A stretch of 64,000 nucleotides of DNA from JBIOHP01 sp044449065 (GCA_044449065.1 JBIOHP010000009.1:1-64000), one strand, 5' to 3'. Shown: positions 53,864 to 63,739, counted from the stretch's first letter. Notes: generated from the letters alone by a model not told the origin. Translations and numbers: made by a program.

Positions 53864-56410
53864 ATGAAACGATTAATTTATCTTCTGTTCTTTTCTTTAT
53901 TTATTCTTCCTCCGTTCCTCCGGTCGCAGGCAACCCATTCATTCGAAATCAAGGGTGGAAATTTTCTGCTGGATCATAAACCATTCGTGATCCATTCGGG
54001 TGAAATGCACTTCGCCCGAATCCCCAAAGAATACTGGCGGCACCGGTTGAAAATGGCAAAAGCGATGGGGCTGAACACGATAGCGACGTATGTTTTTTGG
54101 AATTATCATGAAACACAGCCGGGCGTTTGGGATTACCAATCTGAAAACAGGAACATTGCCGAATTCTTAAAGACTGCCCAGGAAGAAGGGTTATGGGTTA
54201 TCCTGCGGCCCGGTCCGTATGCATGCGCGGAATGGGAGTTCGGAGGTTTGCCCTGGTTTTTGCAGAAGGAGCCCAATCTTGTTGTCCGTGCGAATAATTC
54301 CGAGTTCCTTTCCCATACGAAATCGTACTTCAATGCGCTTGCCGGGCAAGTGAAAGATTTACAGATCACGCGCGGCGGACCGGTCATCATGGCGCAGATT
54401 GAAAACGAATACGGTTCGTATGGAAATGAAATGGCTTATAAAATGGCGATAAAAAAACAAATGCAGGACGCCGGTTTCGATGTCCCGTTATACACCTCCG
54501 ATGGCGATTGGTTATTCGATAAGGGAGCAATTCCCGGTGTCTTGCCAACCGCAAATGGCGAGGATAATGTTGATACGTTAAAAGCGAGGATCAGCCGGTA
54601 TAATAACGGGACAGGTCCGTACATGGTTGCCGAATTTTATCCGGGCTGGCTCGATCATTGGGGAGAACCGTTTGAAAAAGTAACCAAGCTCGAGGTTGCA
54701 GATCAATTGTCGAAATATTTACGTTCCGGCGTTTCGTTTAACCTATATATGTTCCATGGCGGAACGAATTTTGGGTTTACCGCGGGAGCGAATAACGATA
54801 GAAATCATGATATTCAACCTTCAATTACATCCTATGATTACGATGCGCCCCTCACCGAAGCCGGATGGGCGTCGGCAAAATATATTCTTCTCCGCGATTC
54901 CCTGATTAAGTATTCCGATTATCCAGTTCCTGCTATCCCCGATTCGCTTCCCGTCATCGAGATACCACGGATACCGTTCTCGAAAACGGTGAATCTTTTC
55001 GATGTGGCGCAATCGATGCATCCTGTTCTTTCCGAGCTCCCATTGTCGTTCGAAGAGTTGAATCAGGGAAGCGGTTACGTTCTTTACTCGCGTATCTGTA
55101 ATGAACCCTTGAATGGGAAATTAGAAATACCCGGATTGAGGGATTATGCGCTAATATATCAGAATCGCAAAAGAGTTGCCGAGTTGAATCGTTATTATAA
55201 TCAATATAGCTCGCTCGTGGATTACGCAAAAGGAGACACACTGGATATCCTGGTGGAGAATATGGGAAGGATTAATTACGGATCGGAGATCCTTCACAAT
55301 ACCAAGGGTATTATCAGTCCTATAACGATCAACGGGAGGGAGCTGCGGGGAGATTGGAAAATGTATCCGTTTCCGTTCGATCACCGTCCGGATTTAAGTT
55401 CGTTTGAAAGTCGTAATGAACGATCCCAACCGACCATATTAGAAGGAGTTATTTCTTTGGATACGCTGGGAGATACATTCTTCGATATGTCCAAGTTCGG
55501 CAAGGGGATCGTTTTTGTCAACGGTCATAATATGGGGAGGTACTGGAGTCTTGGTCCCCAACAAACGTTGTTTGTGCCCGGCTGCTGGCTGCGGAAGAAT
55601 AGCAACGATATCATGGTCTTTGAAATGGAAAATAATTATGAATACCGGTGGATTACGACTGTTAAAAATCCGATTCTTGAACAACTCAATACAAGAATCG
55701 TGAAGATCTCCGCCCGCTATGATAGAATTATGAACCGCTGCGGTGTTGATATGGCTTGCGACGACGGATTGCCGGCTGATATTTACTACACGAAGGACGG
55801 TTCCGATCCCAGTTTAAAGTCCCTGACCTATACAACGGGTTTCCGCGTCGAATCTCCCGTTTCATTGGCGGCAATCGCGTATCGTCACGGAGTCACATCG
55901 GGATTTATTTCCAGATTGTCCATCGAGCCGTCGCTCTCTTCGGGCAAAGAGATAAAAGTCGCGCAGCATTGGAGCAATAAATATTCCGGCGGCGGAGATT
56001 ACGCGCTGGTTGACGGCATCCATGGAACTGATAATTATAAAGACGGCTACTGGCAGGGATATGAAGGAACCGATTTAAACGCAGTGATTGATCTGGGGAC
56101 TGAAACCCCGGTTAAGAAAATTTCGGTCGGTTGTTTGCAGGATATCGGGTCATGGATTTTTCTTCCCGATAGCGTTGAATTTTTTATTTCCCAGGATGGA
56201 AAAAATTATTCCTCCGTGGAGCAGCTCACCCACCAAACCGTGAAGGAAGACTCCAAAAATATTCTCGCCAAGGAATTCAGCGTCGAAAAGAGCGGCATAA
56301 ACGCGCGATTCATTAAAGTTGTCGCTAAAAATGTGGGGGTTTGTCCTCCGTGGCATTCAGGCGCGGGCGAGAAAGCCTGGCTTTTCGTCGATGAAATTAC
56401 CGTAAAGTAA
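53864..56410 (+). CDS. Beta-galactosidase (GH35) with CHB_HEX_C and F5/8C domains
   Basis: This 848-residue enzyme has a signal peptide (LIYLLFFSLFILPPFLRSQ). The GH35 barrel carries FVIHSGEMHFARIPKEYWRHRL, WVILRPGPYACAEWEFGGLP and IMAQIENEYGSYG (acid/base E182), then YMVAEFYPGW (nucleophile E257). Beta-sandwich domains follow (~390-590), then a chitobiase-type domain (IYYTKDGSDPS) and an F5/8C domain very similar to that of the GH20 enzyme upstream (DLNAVIDLG...CPPWHSGAGEKAWLF). It would remove terminal galactose from N-glycan antennae. There is no T9SS tail. Confidence 0.94.
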   Translation: MKRLIYLLFFSLFILPPFLRSQATHSFEIKGGNFLLDHKPFVIHSGEMHFARIPKEYWRHRLKMAKAMGLNTIATYVFWNYHETQPGVWDYQSENRNIAEFLKTAQEEGLWVILRPGPYACAEWEFGGLPWFLQKEPNLVVRANNSEFLSHTKSYFNALAGQVKDLQITRGGPVIMAQIENEYGSYGNEMAYKMAIKKQMQDAGFDVPLYTSDGDWLFDKGAIPGVLPTANGEDNVDTLKARISRYNNGTGPYMVAEFYPGWLDHWGEPFEKVTKLEVADQLSKYLRSGVSFNLYMFHGGTNFGFTAGANNDRNHDIQPSITSYDYDAPLTEAGWASAKYILLRDSLIKYSDYPVPAIPDSLPVIEIPRIPFSKTVNLFDVAQSMHPVLSELPLSFEELNQGSGYVLYSRICNEPLNGKLEIPGLRDYALIYQNRKRVAELNRYYNQYSSLVDYAKGDTLDILVENMGRINYGSEILHNTKGIISPITINGRELRGDWKMYPFPFDHRPDLSSFESRNERSQPTILEGVISLDTLGDTFFDMSKFGKGIVFVNGHNMGRYWSLGPQQTLFVPGCWLRKNSNDIMVFEMENNYEYRWITTVKNPILEQLNTRIVKISARYDRIMNRCGVDMACDDGLPADIYYTKDGSDPSLKSLTYTTGFRVESPVSLAAIAYRHGVTSGFISRLSIEPSLSSGKEIKVAQHWSNKYSGGGDYALVDGIHGTDNYKDGYWQGYEGTDLNAVIDLGTETPVKKISVGCLQDIGSWIFLPDSVEFFISQDGKNYSSVEQLTHQTVKEDSKNILAKEFSVEKSGINARFIKVVAKNVGVCPPWHSGAGEKAWLFVDEITVK

Positions 56411-56415
56411 GTTCC

Positions 56416-57933
56416 ATGGGTTTGGGTATCTTTAAATGGATTAAGAAAATATTCGGAGGTTCATTAGAACCCGAGGATAAAATTTCGATTCATCCCAAGA
56501 CTCTTCCGAATGAATCTATTAATAAGATTTATACTTTACCTCAATCGAGTGAGATTCATGTTCCGGGTGTTTCAGAAGATGACATATATCGGGTTCGAAG
56601 CTTTACAGATCCAAGTAAATTCTATACAGTTGATCTTTTTAAAGAAACATGTACATGTCAAGATTTTGTTGATAGGAAGATTGTTGAACCCATCCATACT
56701 TGTGGTAGATGGTGCAAACATCTGCGGTGCGTCATGGCCAGATTGCCTGCAATTCAAGGAACAATACTTGAACCTGTTTTGAATGAAAAATATTTGAGTA
56801 AAAATATATTACGTCTTGATGTGCCTGAAGTTATTTTTGGTTTCAAGGATGGCAAGGAATGGATAACTGTTTATGGTTCTTCCGTTTCACCAGATACTGG
56901 TGAAATCAATTATGCAAGATTTGGCTACAATTTAAATGACCAGAGGTGGTCGTATAATAATTCACCTCAAGAACGAAGTAAAATCGAAAAGGCTATAAAG
57001 CGATTCTTTCCGGTCGGTAATAGGGTTGTTCTAAATGTGAATAATGATTATTTCCCCCCAAACGATATTCATAACTTGGATAATAACTACATCGAGTTGG
57101 AGGTCCTAATATCACCTAAACTGCGGAAAAAACCAAAGCCTGAATCGTTTGACTTGTCATATTTTATAAATTCAGAAACGCACAAGTTTATATTTCCTCA
57201 ATATAAGCATGATAAAAAATTCAAAGTAAAAATAAAGGATAATACAAATTATGCTCGGTTATTTTCATGGAATGATAGGTGGAATGATTTTACCCTTTCA
57301 AATTTTGAGGATTGGTTTGATAAACCCAATGTTGAAGTTGATGAGTTCGATGAATATCTTAATGATCTTGCAATTTCAGAATGCGATATAACAAATAAAT
57401 TTGGTGAAGAACTGAACGAAATCTGTCGTGAGATCAAAGAAGATAAATGTGCAAGAGCAGATACAGATTATCGAAAAAGAATGATGGAAACCGGATATTT
57501 TGATAAGTATGAATTTCCATCCACAACGGAGCGTGATAAATATATAGAAGAATGTCTATCAAAAATGAAAGTTGATGAGCTAAGAAAAACATGTACAATA
57601 ATCGGTGTTAGAACAAAATATTCAGGGAAAAAAATATTAAAGGACGAAGCACTTCAAGCGGTAATTCAGAGCGGAAGAATCTCTGAACTTATAGACCATG
57701 TGCCTCAGCCATTCATTTTAGGTGAGAAATTTATTTGTTTGCTTGATTCAATTTATGATTCGTATATAAATGATATTAAGGATAATCTCAAAAGATTTCA
57801 TCCATATTATTTACAAGAAATTTGGAATGTTGTGTTACGCGGGATAAATAATAATGCTCATCCTAAACTTGCCTTGAAAATCAAAGATATTATCGAATCT
57901 AAATATTGGGAATCATTATTAAGCGGAGATTGA
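56416..57933 (+). CDS. SWIM zinc-finger protein of unknown function within the glycan operon
   Basis: This 505-residue soluble protein starts five bases after the GH35 gene and has no signal peptide. A SWIM-type zinc motif (TCTCQDFVD...CGRWCKHLRCV, residues ~76-107) is visible. Near residue 390 a segment KMKVDELRKTCTIIGVRTKYSGKK resembles a SAP-type DNA-binding helix pair, so nucleic-acid binding is possible. The rest, including a strand-rich middle, is not recognised. The DNA is clearly more AT-rich than the flanking glycosidase genes, and the cytoplasmic location does not fit the operon's theme; it looks like a later insertion. SWIM proteins take part in DNA and protein interactions, but no function can be assigned. 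Confidence 0.75.
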   Translation: MGLGIFKWIKKIFGGSLEPEDKISIHPKTLPNESINKIYTLPQSSEIHVPGVSEDDIYRVRSFTDPSKFYTVDLFKETCTCQDFVDRKIVEPIHTCGRWCKHLRCVMARLPAIQGTILEPVLNEKYLSKNILRLDVPEVIFGFKDGKEWITVYGSSVSPDTGEINYARFGYNLNDQRWSYNNSPQERSKIEKAIKRFFPVGNRVVLNVNNDYFPPNDIHNLDNNYIELEVLISPKLRKKPKPESFDLSYFINSETHKFIFPQYKHDKKFKVKIKDNTNYARLFSWNDRWNDFTLSNFEDWFDKPNVEVDEFDEYLNDLAISECDITNKFGEELNEICREIKEDKCARADTDYRKRMMETGYFDKYEFPSTTERDKYIEECLSKMKVDELRKTCTIIGVRTKYSGKKILKDEALQAVIQSGRISELIDHVPQPFILGEKFICLLDSIYDSYINDIKDNLKRFHPYYLQEIWNVVLRGINNNAHPKLALKIKDIIESKYWESLLSGD

Positions 57934-57978
57934 TAAATCTTAAATAACACGGGATAATCACAGCCAGATCAGTACAGT

Positions 57979-60900
57979 ATGAGAATATTTTTCACATTTA
58001 TGATTTTGCTTTTACCACCATGCCTGATTGCTCAGCAAATGAACAACGGTATTATAATTAATGTAAAAGATGGATACTCGTCCACTGTTTCTAACGAAGT
58101 GTATCTTAATGGTTATAGAAAGACCATCGACGGACAAATTCTTGATTACCATTCTTCGCATCCCGACGCCGGATCGGCTCTGCTCGTGAGAGCGCAAAAG
58201 GAAGCGCAATCGATTTCCTGGGAAACCGACACGCTGATTGCGCCCCCGGCTGGAGAGTATTATAGATTTGTCTGGCTCGCAGGATTAGAGAAAGGCGGCT
58301 GGGGCGAGCATACGCTTCCGCACCAATTTGAACTGTTCATCAACGGCGAACACTGGTTTACATTTTTCAACTCAAAGAATATATTAGCAGAACATTGGGC
58401 TCTTGTGGGAAAGAACGGCTCGGAGCTATCGTTCAAATCATTGATGGCGGATAGATTCAACGACCTATTCGGTTACATGTTTCTCTCTCTATCGAAGAAA
58501 GATTTTCAATCCGGAATGCCGCTTACCCTGAAGGTTGTCGGCGAAGACGCCGGCAGCATGGATTGGTATATGACATTTCAATACCGTTTCAATTTTGTTC
58601 CGCGCGTAAGAGTTGAGCCGGTTCTCCTGCGCGATTCCTCGGGCAACAAACAAATGCTCCGCGTGAGTCTGGATAATTTGCAGCAAGGGCGGACTATTGA
58701 GATGACGACTCCTTCGGGAGAACTCATCACGAAACCGCTGGCGCTGGGAGCCAATATTTTTACGCTTCCCATTCCAGTCGTTACCGCAGAAAGCGATCTT
58801 CCACTGGAATTTTCCATCAATGGCAAAACTGAGTACACTGCTACTGTGAAAATCGCGCCCGTTCAAAAGCGCGATGTTTATCTCCTCTGCTATTCCCACA
58901 ATGATATTGGCTATACCGATGTTCAGCCGGTGGTGCGGCAAAAACAATGGGACAATATCGAGAGCGCGTTGAAGCTTATCGATCGCACGCGTGATTATCC
59001 CCCCGAAGCAAGATATAAATGGAATATAGAAATTCTCTGGCCCCTTGAAAGTTACATGAATGATGCAACCGAATCCAAACGTCAGGCGGCGCTCGACGCC
59101 ATCCGGAACGGCGGCATCGGGCTCAACGCGCTGTATGTCAATCCGCTCACCGGTCTCGCAAATGCCGTTGAGATGAGCCATTACCTGGACTATGCCCGCG
59201 AATTCACGGCGAAGTATTCCATCCCCATCACCTCCGCTGTTGTTTCCGATATTCCGGGATTTACCTGGGGTATTGTTCCGGCGCTTGCCCAATCAGGCGT
59301 AATATATTTTTCCAGCGCGCCGAATCCGGGCGATCGGACCGGATATGTGTACGAGAATTGGGGAGATAAACCGTTTTACTGGACGTCGCAATCGGGCGGG
59401 GAAAAAGTGTTGATGTGGCTTGCCGGCGCCGGATACGCGAGCTTTCATGAGGGACAGCTCGCCAAGCTTGGGGATGAAAAAATTCTCAAACTTCTCCGTA
59501 AGTTAGATGAAACGGTTTACCCGTATGATATCTATCCGCTGCCGTACACGCTTGGCGATAATGGCGGAACAGATTCCACGCTGCCCGATTTTGTCAAGCG
59601 GTGGAATGAACGGTACGCCGCGCCGCGGCTCATCATTGCCACCCACACGGAGATGTTCGAGGCGTTTGAAAAACAATACGGCGCGTCGCTGCCCTCGTAC
59701 AAAGGGGATTTCACTCCCTACTGGGAGGATGGAGCAATGTCGACGGCGTATGAAACGATCGAGAGCCGCCGCGCTGTTGACCGGCTTATCCAGGGAGAGG
59801 CGTTGTGGTCGATGAAAAATCCCGCCGGTTTTCCTGCGAGTAAGTATCAGCTTGCCTGGCGGAACGTTTCACTGTACGACGAGCATACGTGGGGAGCCAG
59901 CAACAGTATCTCCGAACCTGACAGTCCCAACGTCAAAGCTCAATGGAATATTAAAAAACAGTTTGCAGTTGATGCGGATAGTTTATCGCGGGCGCTGCTG
60001 CATGAAGTTTTAAATACGGCGACGGAGAAAACAGAACACGTAGATTCGTTCGACGTATGGAATACTAATTCGTGGGTGCGAACAGATCTGGTTTTCCTGA
60101 CACCCGAACAAAGCAGCGCAGGCGACAGGGTTGTCGATGTGATGGGAAAAAGCAGACCCTCACAGCGTCTTTCAACAGGCTCGCTAGCGGTTCTCATACG
60201 AGATATTGGCCCGATGTCTACCCGGCGATTTTATCTGAAAAAAGGCAAAACGAATTCGGCAGGAAAGGTGAGAATTGGTGATAATTCGTTGGAAAATATG
60301 TACCTCTCGGTCGCCATTAATCCGCAGACAGGGACAATTTCGAGCATCCATTCAAAAATTACCGGTGATCAGTACGCCGATTCTCTCAATCGGAACGGGA
60401 TTAATTCGTATTACTATGTGCCTGGCAAGAATGCCGATAGCGCATTATTCTTAAAAAATGTGAGAGTGAGGATAAAAGAAAAAGGAACTTTGGTGAGTTC
60501 ATTCGTTGTCGAGGGCGACGCGCCGGGATGCAGGGGATATAAATCTGAAATCCGACTTACCGAAGGGATCAACCGGATTGATATTATCGACGAGATCGAT
60601 AAATTACCCGTCCGTAATCTGGAAGCTGTCCATATCGCGTTCCCGTTTAATGTTCCGGACGGACAGATCCGCTATGACGTCGCTGGAGGAATTGTGGAGC
60701 CGGAAAAAGATCAGCTACCCGGTTCGTGCAAAAATTTCTTTTCCGTCCAAAGCTGGGTCGATGTATCGCGCGAAAAATCCGGCATTACGCTTGCTTCAAT
60801 CGACGTGCCGCTGATAGAAATCGGTTCTATCACCGCCGAACAACCCTGGATGAAAGCGGCGCAATCTTCCTCAAAAATTTATTCGTATGTGATGAATAAT

Positions 60901-61317
60901 TACTGGCACACAAACTATAAAGCGGATCAGGAGGGAAAGGTGGAGTTCCGGTATTCGCTGACGCCGCACCGTGCGTTCGACGGATTTGCTGCGGAACGTT
61001 TCGGCGTCGAAACGCGCCAGCCGCTGGTCGTTGCTCCCGCTGATGGCAACAAACCTGACCTCACCGGACAATTATATTGGTTTGAACCCGCGGTTGTTCT
61101 CTCACTTTCAACGAAACCGCTCCCCGACGGGGAAGGGTGGCTGCTCTATATATATAATCCAGCCCCAAGCAGTCAGGATTTAAAAATCCGCTGGAATAAG
61201 TCGATTCCCGTAGAATTTTCCGTCAGCGATCCATCCGGCAACCGGGGAATTCCCTTTAGCAAGGATATGCAAATTCCGGCGTATGGTACTCTGTACGTCC
61301 GCGTTGATAAAAAATAA
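57979..61317 (+). CDS. GH38-type alpha-mannosidase
   Basis: This 1112-residue exported protein has a signal peptide (FFTFMILLLPPCLIAQ) and an N-terminal ~290-residue beta region. The GH38 catalytic domain opens with CYSHNDIGYTDV (zinc ligands H307 and D309) and contains SAVVSDIPGFTWGIVPALAQSG (nucleophile D424) and SLYDEHTWGA (zinc His). The remaining ~450 residues are the beta-sandwich domains usual in GH38. It would trim alpha-mannose of the N-glycan core. It is longer than many bacterial GH38 enzymes and its SHNDIGYTD motif marks a divergent subgroup, so the linkage preference is uncertain. It lies 45 bases after the SWIM gene. Confidence 0.88.
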   Translation: MRIFFTFMILLLPPCLIAQQMNNGIIINVKDGYSSTVSNEVYLNGYRKTIDGQILDYHSSHPDAGSALLVRAQKEAQSISWETDTLIAPPAGEYYRFVWLAGLEKGGWGEHTLPHQFELFINGEHWFTFFNSKNILAEHWALVGKNGSELSFKSLMADRFNDLFGYMFLSLSKKDFQSGMPLTLKVVGEDAGSMDWYMTFQYRFNFVPRVRVEPVLLRDSSGNKQMLRVSLDNLQQGRTIEMTTPSGELITKPLALGANIFTLPIPVVTAESDLPLEFSINGKTEYTATVKIAPVQKRDVYLLCYSHNDIGYTDVQPVVRQKQWDNIESALKLIDRTRDYPPEARYKWNIEILWPLESYMNDATESKRQAALDAIRNGGIGLNALYVNPLTGLANAVEMSHYLDYAREFTAKYSIPITSAVVSDIPGFTWGIVPALAQSGVIYFSSAPNPGDRTGYVYENWGDKPFYWTSQSGGEKVLMWLAGAGYASFHEGQLAKLGDEKILKLLRKLDETVYPYDIYPLPYTLGDNGGTDSTLPDFVKRWNERYAAPRLIIATHTEMFEAFEKQYGASLPSYKGDFTPYWEDGAMSTAYETIESRRAVDRLIQGEALWSMKNPAGFPASKYQLAWRNVSLYDEHTWGASNSISEPDSPNVKAQWNIKKQFAVDADSLSRALLHEVLNTATEKTEHVDSFDVWNTNSWVRTDLVFLTPEQSSAGDRVVDVMGKSRPSQRLSTGSLAVLIRDIGPMSTRRFYLKKGKTNSAGKVRIGDNSLENMYLSVAINPQTGTISSIHSKITGDQYADSLNRNGINSYYYVPGKNADSALFLKNVRVRIKEKGTLVSSFVVEGDAPGCRGYKSEIRLTEGINRIDIIDEIDKLPVRNLEAVHIAFPFNVPDGQIRYDVAGGIVEPEKDQLPGSCKNFFSVQSWVDVSREKSGITLASIDVPLIEIGSITAEQPWMKAAQSSSKIYSYVMNNYWHTNYKADQEGKVEFRYSLTPHRAFDGFAAERFGVETRQPLVVAPADGNKPDLTGQLYWFEPAVVLSLSTKPLPDGEGWLLYIYNPAPSSQDLKIRWNKSIPVEFSVSDPSGNRGIPFSKDMQIPAYGTLYVRVDKK

Positions 61318-61357
61318 GTATATTTCGTTCTCATTAATTCTCACATTTGGTTCGATC

Positions 61358-63298
61358 ATGAATAACTTTCTAAAATTTCTATTCATCATCTCAACTTTTT
61401 CTGCAACAGCTTTCTCCGGCGATGGCGACGTCCGCCATGTGATTTCCCATAATAAAGTAAAGGTCATCACCGATCCATCAAAAGGATATAATACTTTCAA
61501 GAAATGGGCGGAGTTTCCCTCGGCAAAAACCGGGTACCGCAAAGCTGTTCTGTATGTAACATATCAATGTCCCGATAGTTTGCACTGCGGCGAGTGGGAT
61601 TACATCGACAATGTTTATCTCCGGCGTGTGGACGGCGTTAACGGCGCATCCAAAGATATCGAACTCGCGCGGCTGATTTCTCCCTACGGCTGGCGGTTCG
61701 GATCGACATGGCATTTCACCTGGCATGTCGATATCACCGACTTTGCGCCATTGCTGCACGACTCGGTTGAAATTGAATTCAACCATTCCGGCTATGAAGG
61801 CAACACCGACCGCGGCTGGCTCATCACGCTCGATTTTGCAATGACCGAAGGCAAGCCCGCCATGGAATGGGCGGGCATGGATACGTTATGGCACGGATCG
61901 ATCCCGTACGGCGATACGCTGAAAAGTTTCGATCAATATTTGCCCGCGAAAACCATCATCGGCAGATCTGGCGCGGATATTGCGAGGATGAGGATCGTGC
62001 AGACCGGACACGGCATGGACGACCTGGAAAATTGCGCCGAGTTTTGCAGCAAATACCGCCAGGTGTTTTTTGACGATTCGCTGATCGATAAGAGGCAAAT
62101 CTGGCGACGGTGCGGAACCAATCCGCTCTATCCGCAGGGCGGGACATGGATTTACGACCGGGCGAACTGGTGCCCCGGTTCGATGGTGATTCCCGATGTG
62201 TATGATGTTGCAATCGCTCCGGGCTCAACCCACTCGGTACGCATGGCGATGGAACCGTACCTGAACCGCAAACATCCCACGGCGAATTATTATCTCTATT
62301 CGTACCTGATATATTACAAGCTTCCCCATGCGCAGAACGACGTCTCCCTGGAAGAAATAATCGCGCCGAGCACGATGGATGAGTATTCGCGTATGAACCC
62401 AATCTGCGATAATCCGAGGATTCTTGTAAAAAATTCCGGAAGGGCAGCGGATACTTCGATTATAATAAAATACGGACTTTCCGGGGAACATCCGGAAACG
62501 TATTTCTGGCAAGGGCGGCTGGAGTCGCAAAAAACGATTGAGATAACGCTGCCGGCTGTCCTGAGCGCGAAGGAAGGAAATCAGAAATTTTCCGTTGCGC
62601 TTGAATCTCCAAACGGAAAAGACGATGAATACCCCGAAGACAATGCCGGTTCCTCAATGGTGACGATCCCGCCGGTGTATGGAAATCATATCGTTGTTGC
62701 GATAAGAACGAATCACGATTCCACAAGCAACGGGTACCAGGTCGTAGATCAGAACGGCGCGATTGTGCGGGGACATAAAGTCGGGGCGTACAGGGCTAAT
62801 ACCATCTACCGCGATACGCTTGATCTCAGCGCCGGATGCTACCAGTTAGTGGTGAGCGATACGGTCGGCGACGGACTTGATTTCTGGGCGAACCCCGAAG
62901 GCGGATTCGGGTACGTGCGGCTTCTGGATTTGAAGGGCAGATTATTGAAATCGTTCGGCTCAGATTTCGGAAGCGAGATCAGCCATTATTTTACGGTGGC
63001 AGACGGCTATGAGCCGTCATCGCCGGACAGCGAACTTCCGATTGTGAACCTTTTTCCCATCCGCAATCCGGGGAAATTTTCTTTGGAGATGTTCTTCAAC
63101 GATATTCAGGGAAATGTTGTCGTTCGGATCGACAGCGAGAATTCTTCCAAAAAGGTCTATGAACAATCATATCGTCAAGTAAAAGAAACAATCGTCCCAA
63201 TCGACATCGCTACCGAACCGGACGGATTTTATATCATGAAAGTAACCGCCGGGGATAAAACAGTCACGAAAAAATTTAAAGTGAAGCATAAGGGGTGA
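61358..63298 (+). CDS. PNGase F-like N-glycan amidase with T9SS-like tail
   Basis: This 646-residue exported protein starts at ATG 61358 (signal peptide FLKFLFIISTFSATAFS). Residues ~35-330 match peptide-N-glycosidase F of Elizabethkingia. QCPDSLHCGEWDYIDNVYLRR aligns with the segment holding catalytic Asp60 (D81 here). NCAEFCSKY aligns with the segment holding Glu206 (E228 here), and YDRANWCPGSMV matches the C-terminal half. The position of Glu118 is less clear (FNHSGYEG here). An Ig-like region, a beta domain (CYQLVVSDTVGDGLDFW) and a divergent sorting domain (PIVNLFPIRNPGKFSLEM...GFYIMKVTAGDKTVTKKFKV) follow. It would cut the Asn-GlcNAc bond, freeing whole N-glycans for the operon's glycosidases. 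Confidence 0.85.
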   Translation: MNNFLKFLFIISTFSATAFSGDGDVRHVISHNKVKVITDPSKGYNTFKKWAEFPSAKTGYRKAVLYVTYQCPDSLHCGEWDYIDNVYLRRVDGVNGASKDIELARLISPYGWRFGSTWHFTWHVDITDFAPLLHDSVEIEFNHSGYEGNTDRGWLITLDFAMTEGKPAMEWAGMDTLWHGSIPYGDTLKSFDQYLPAKTIIGRSGADIARMRIVQTGHGMDDLENCAEFCSKYRQVFFDDSLIDKRQIWRRCGTNPLYPQGGTWIYDRANWCPGSMVIPDVYDVAIAPGSTHSVRMAMEPYLNRKHPTANYYLYSYLIYYKLPHAQNDVSLEEIIAPSTMDEYSRMNPICDNPRILVKNSGRAADTSIIIKYGLSGEHPETYFWQGRLESQKTIEITLPAVLSAKEGNQKFSVALESPNGKDDEYPEDNAGSSMVTIPPVYGNHIVVAIRTNHDSTSNGYQVVDQNGAIVRGHKVGAYRANTIYRDTLDLSAGCYQLVVSDTVGDGLDFWANPEGGFGYVRLLDLKGRLLKSFGSDFGSEISHYFTVADGYEPSSPDSELPIVNLFPIRNPGKFSLEMFFNDIQGNVVVRIDSENSSKKVYEQSYRQVKETIVPIDIATEPDGFYIMKVTAGDKTVTKKFKVKHKG

Positions 63299-63739
63299 AT
63301 GATGCTCTATTTAAATCAAGTGATGCCCATTTGCCATAGTGTTTGTGTGAATTATCATTGCGAGTTCGCCTCCCTTCATCTTTTTAGCGGGAGGCGAACG
63401 TAGCAATCTCCTTACATCGATGCATTTTGTGAAAATTCGAAATACACTTGACCGACTACCTGAAGTTTTCACATAGACTCAAAAATAAATGCCCCGAAGG
63501 GGCGGGGGTTTCAATGGAAGCTGGGGTGAGTTTAACAAGATTTTCTATTTTAAAAAATTGATCATGCTATTTGCGCCATTCACTGTTTGTTAGTTTAGTG
63601 AAACCCCCTCAATCCCCCTTTGACAAGGGGGAATCTCAGTAAACAAAATATTCCGTATTTCAAATTATTATTTTAACCCATTGCATTATCAAGAAATTCA
63701 CACGTTTTAAGAAAGATCACATATTAATGTATCCTTGAT
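63299..63739. other. Intergenic region rich in short hairpins
   Basis: Three hairpins but no gene are seen. One is at 63357-63407 (TTCGCCTCCC/GGGAGGCGAA inside ATTGCGAG...CGTAGCAAT). The second is GCCCC-GAA-GGGGC at 63491-63503. The third is TCCCCCTT-TGAC-AAGGGGGA at 63614-63633. Any of them may end transcription of the glycan operon. The first has the look of a widespread palindromic intergenic repeat. Confidence 0.55.
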
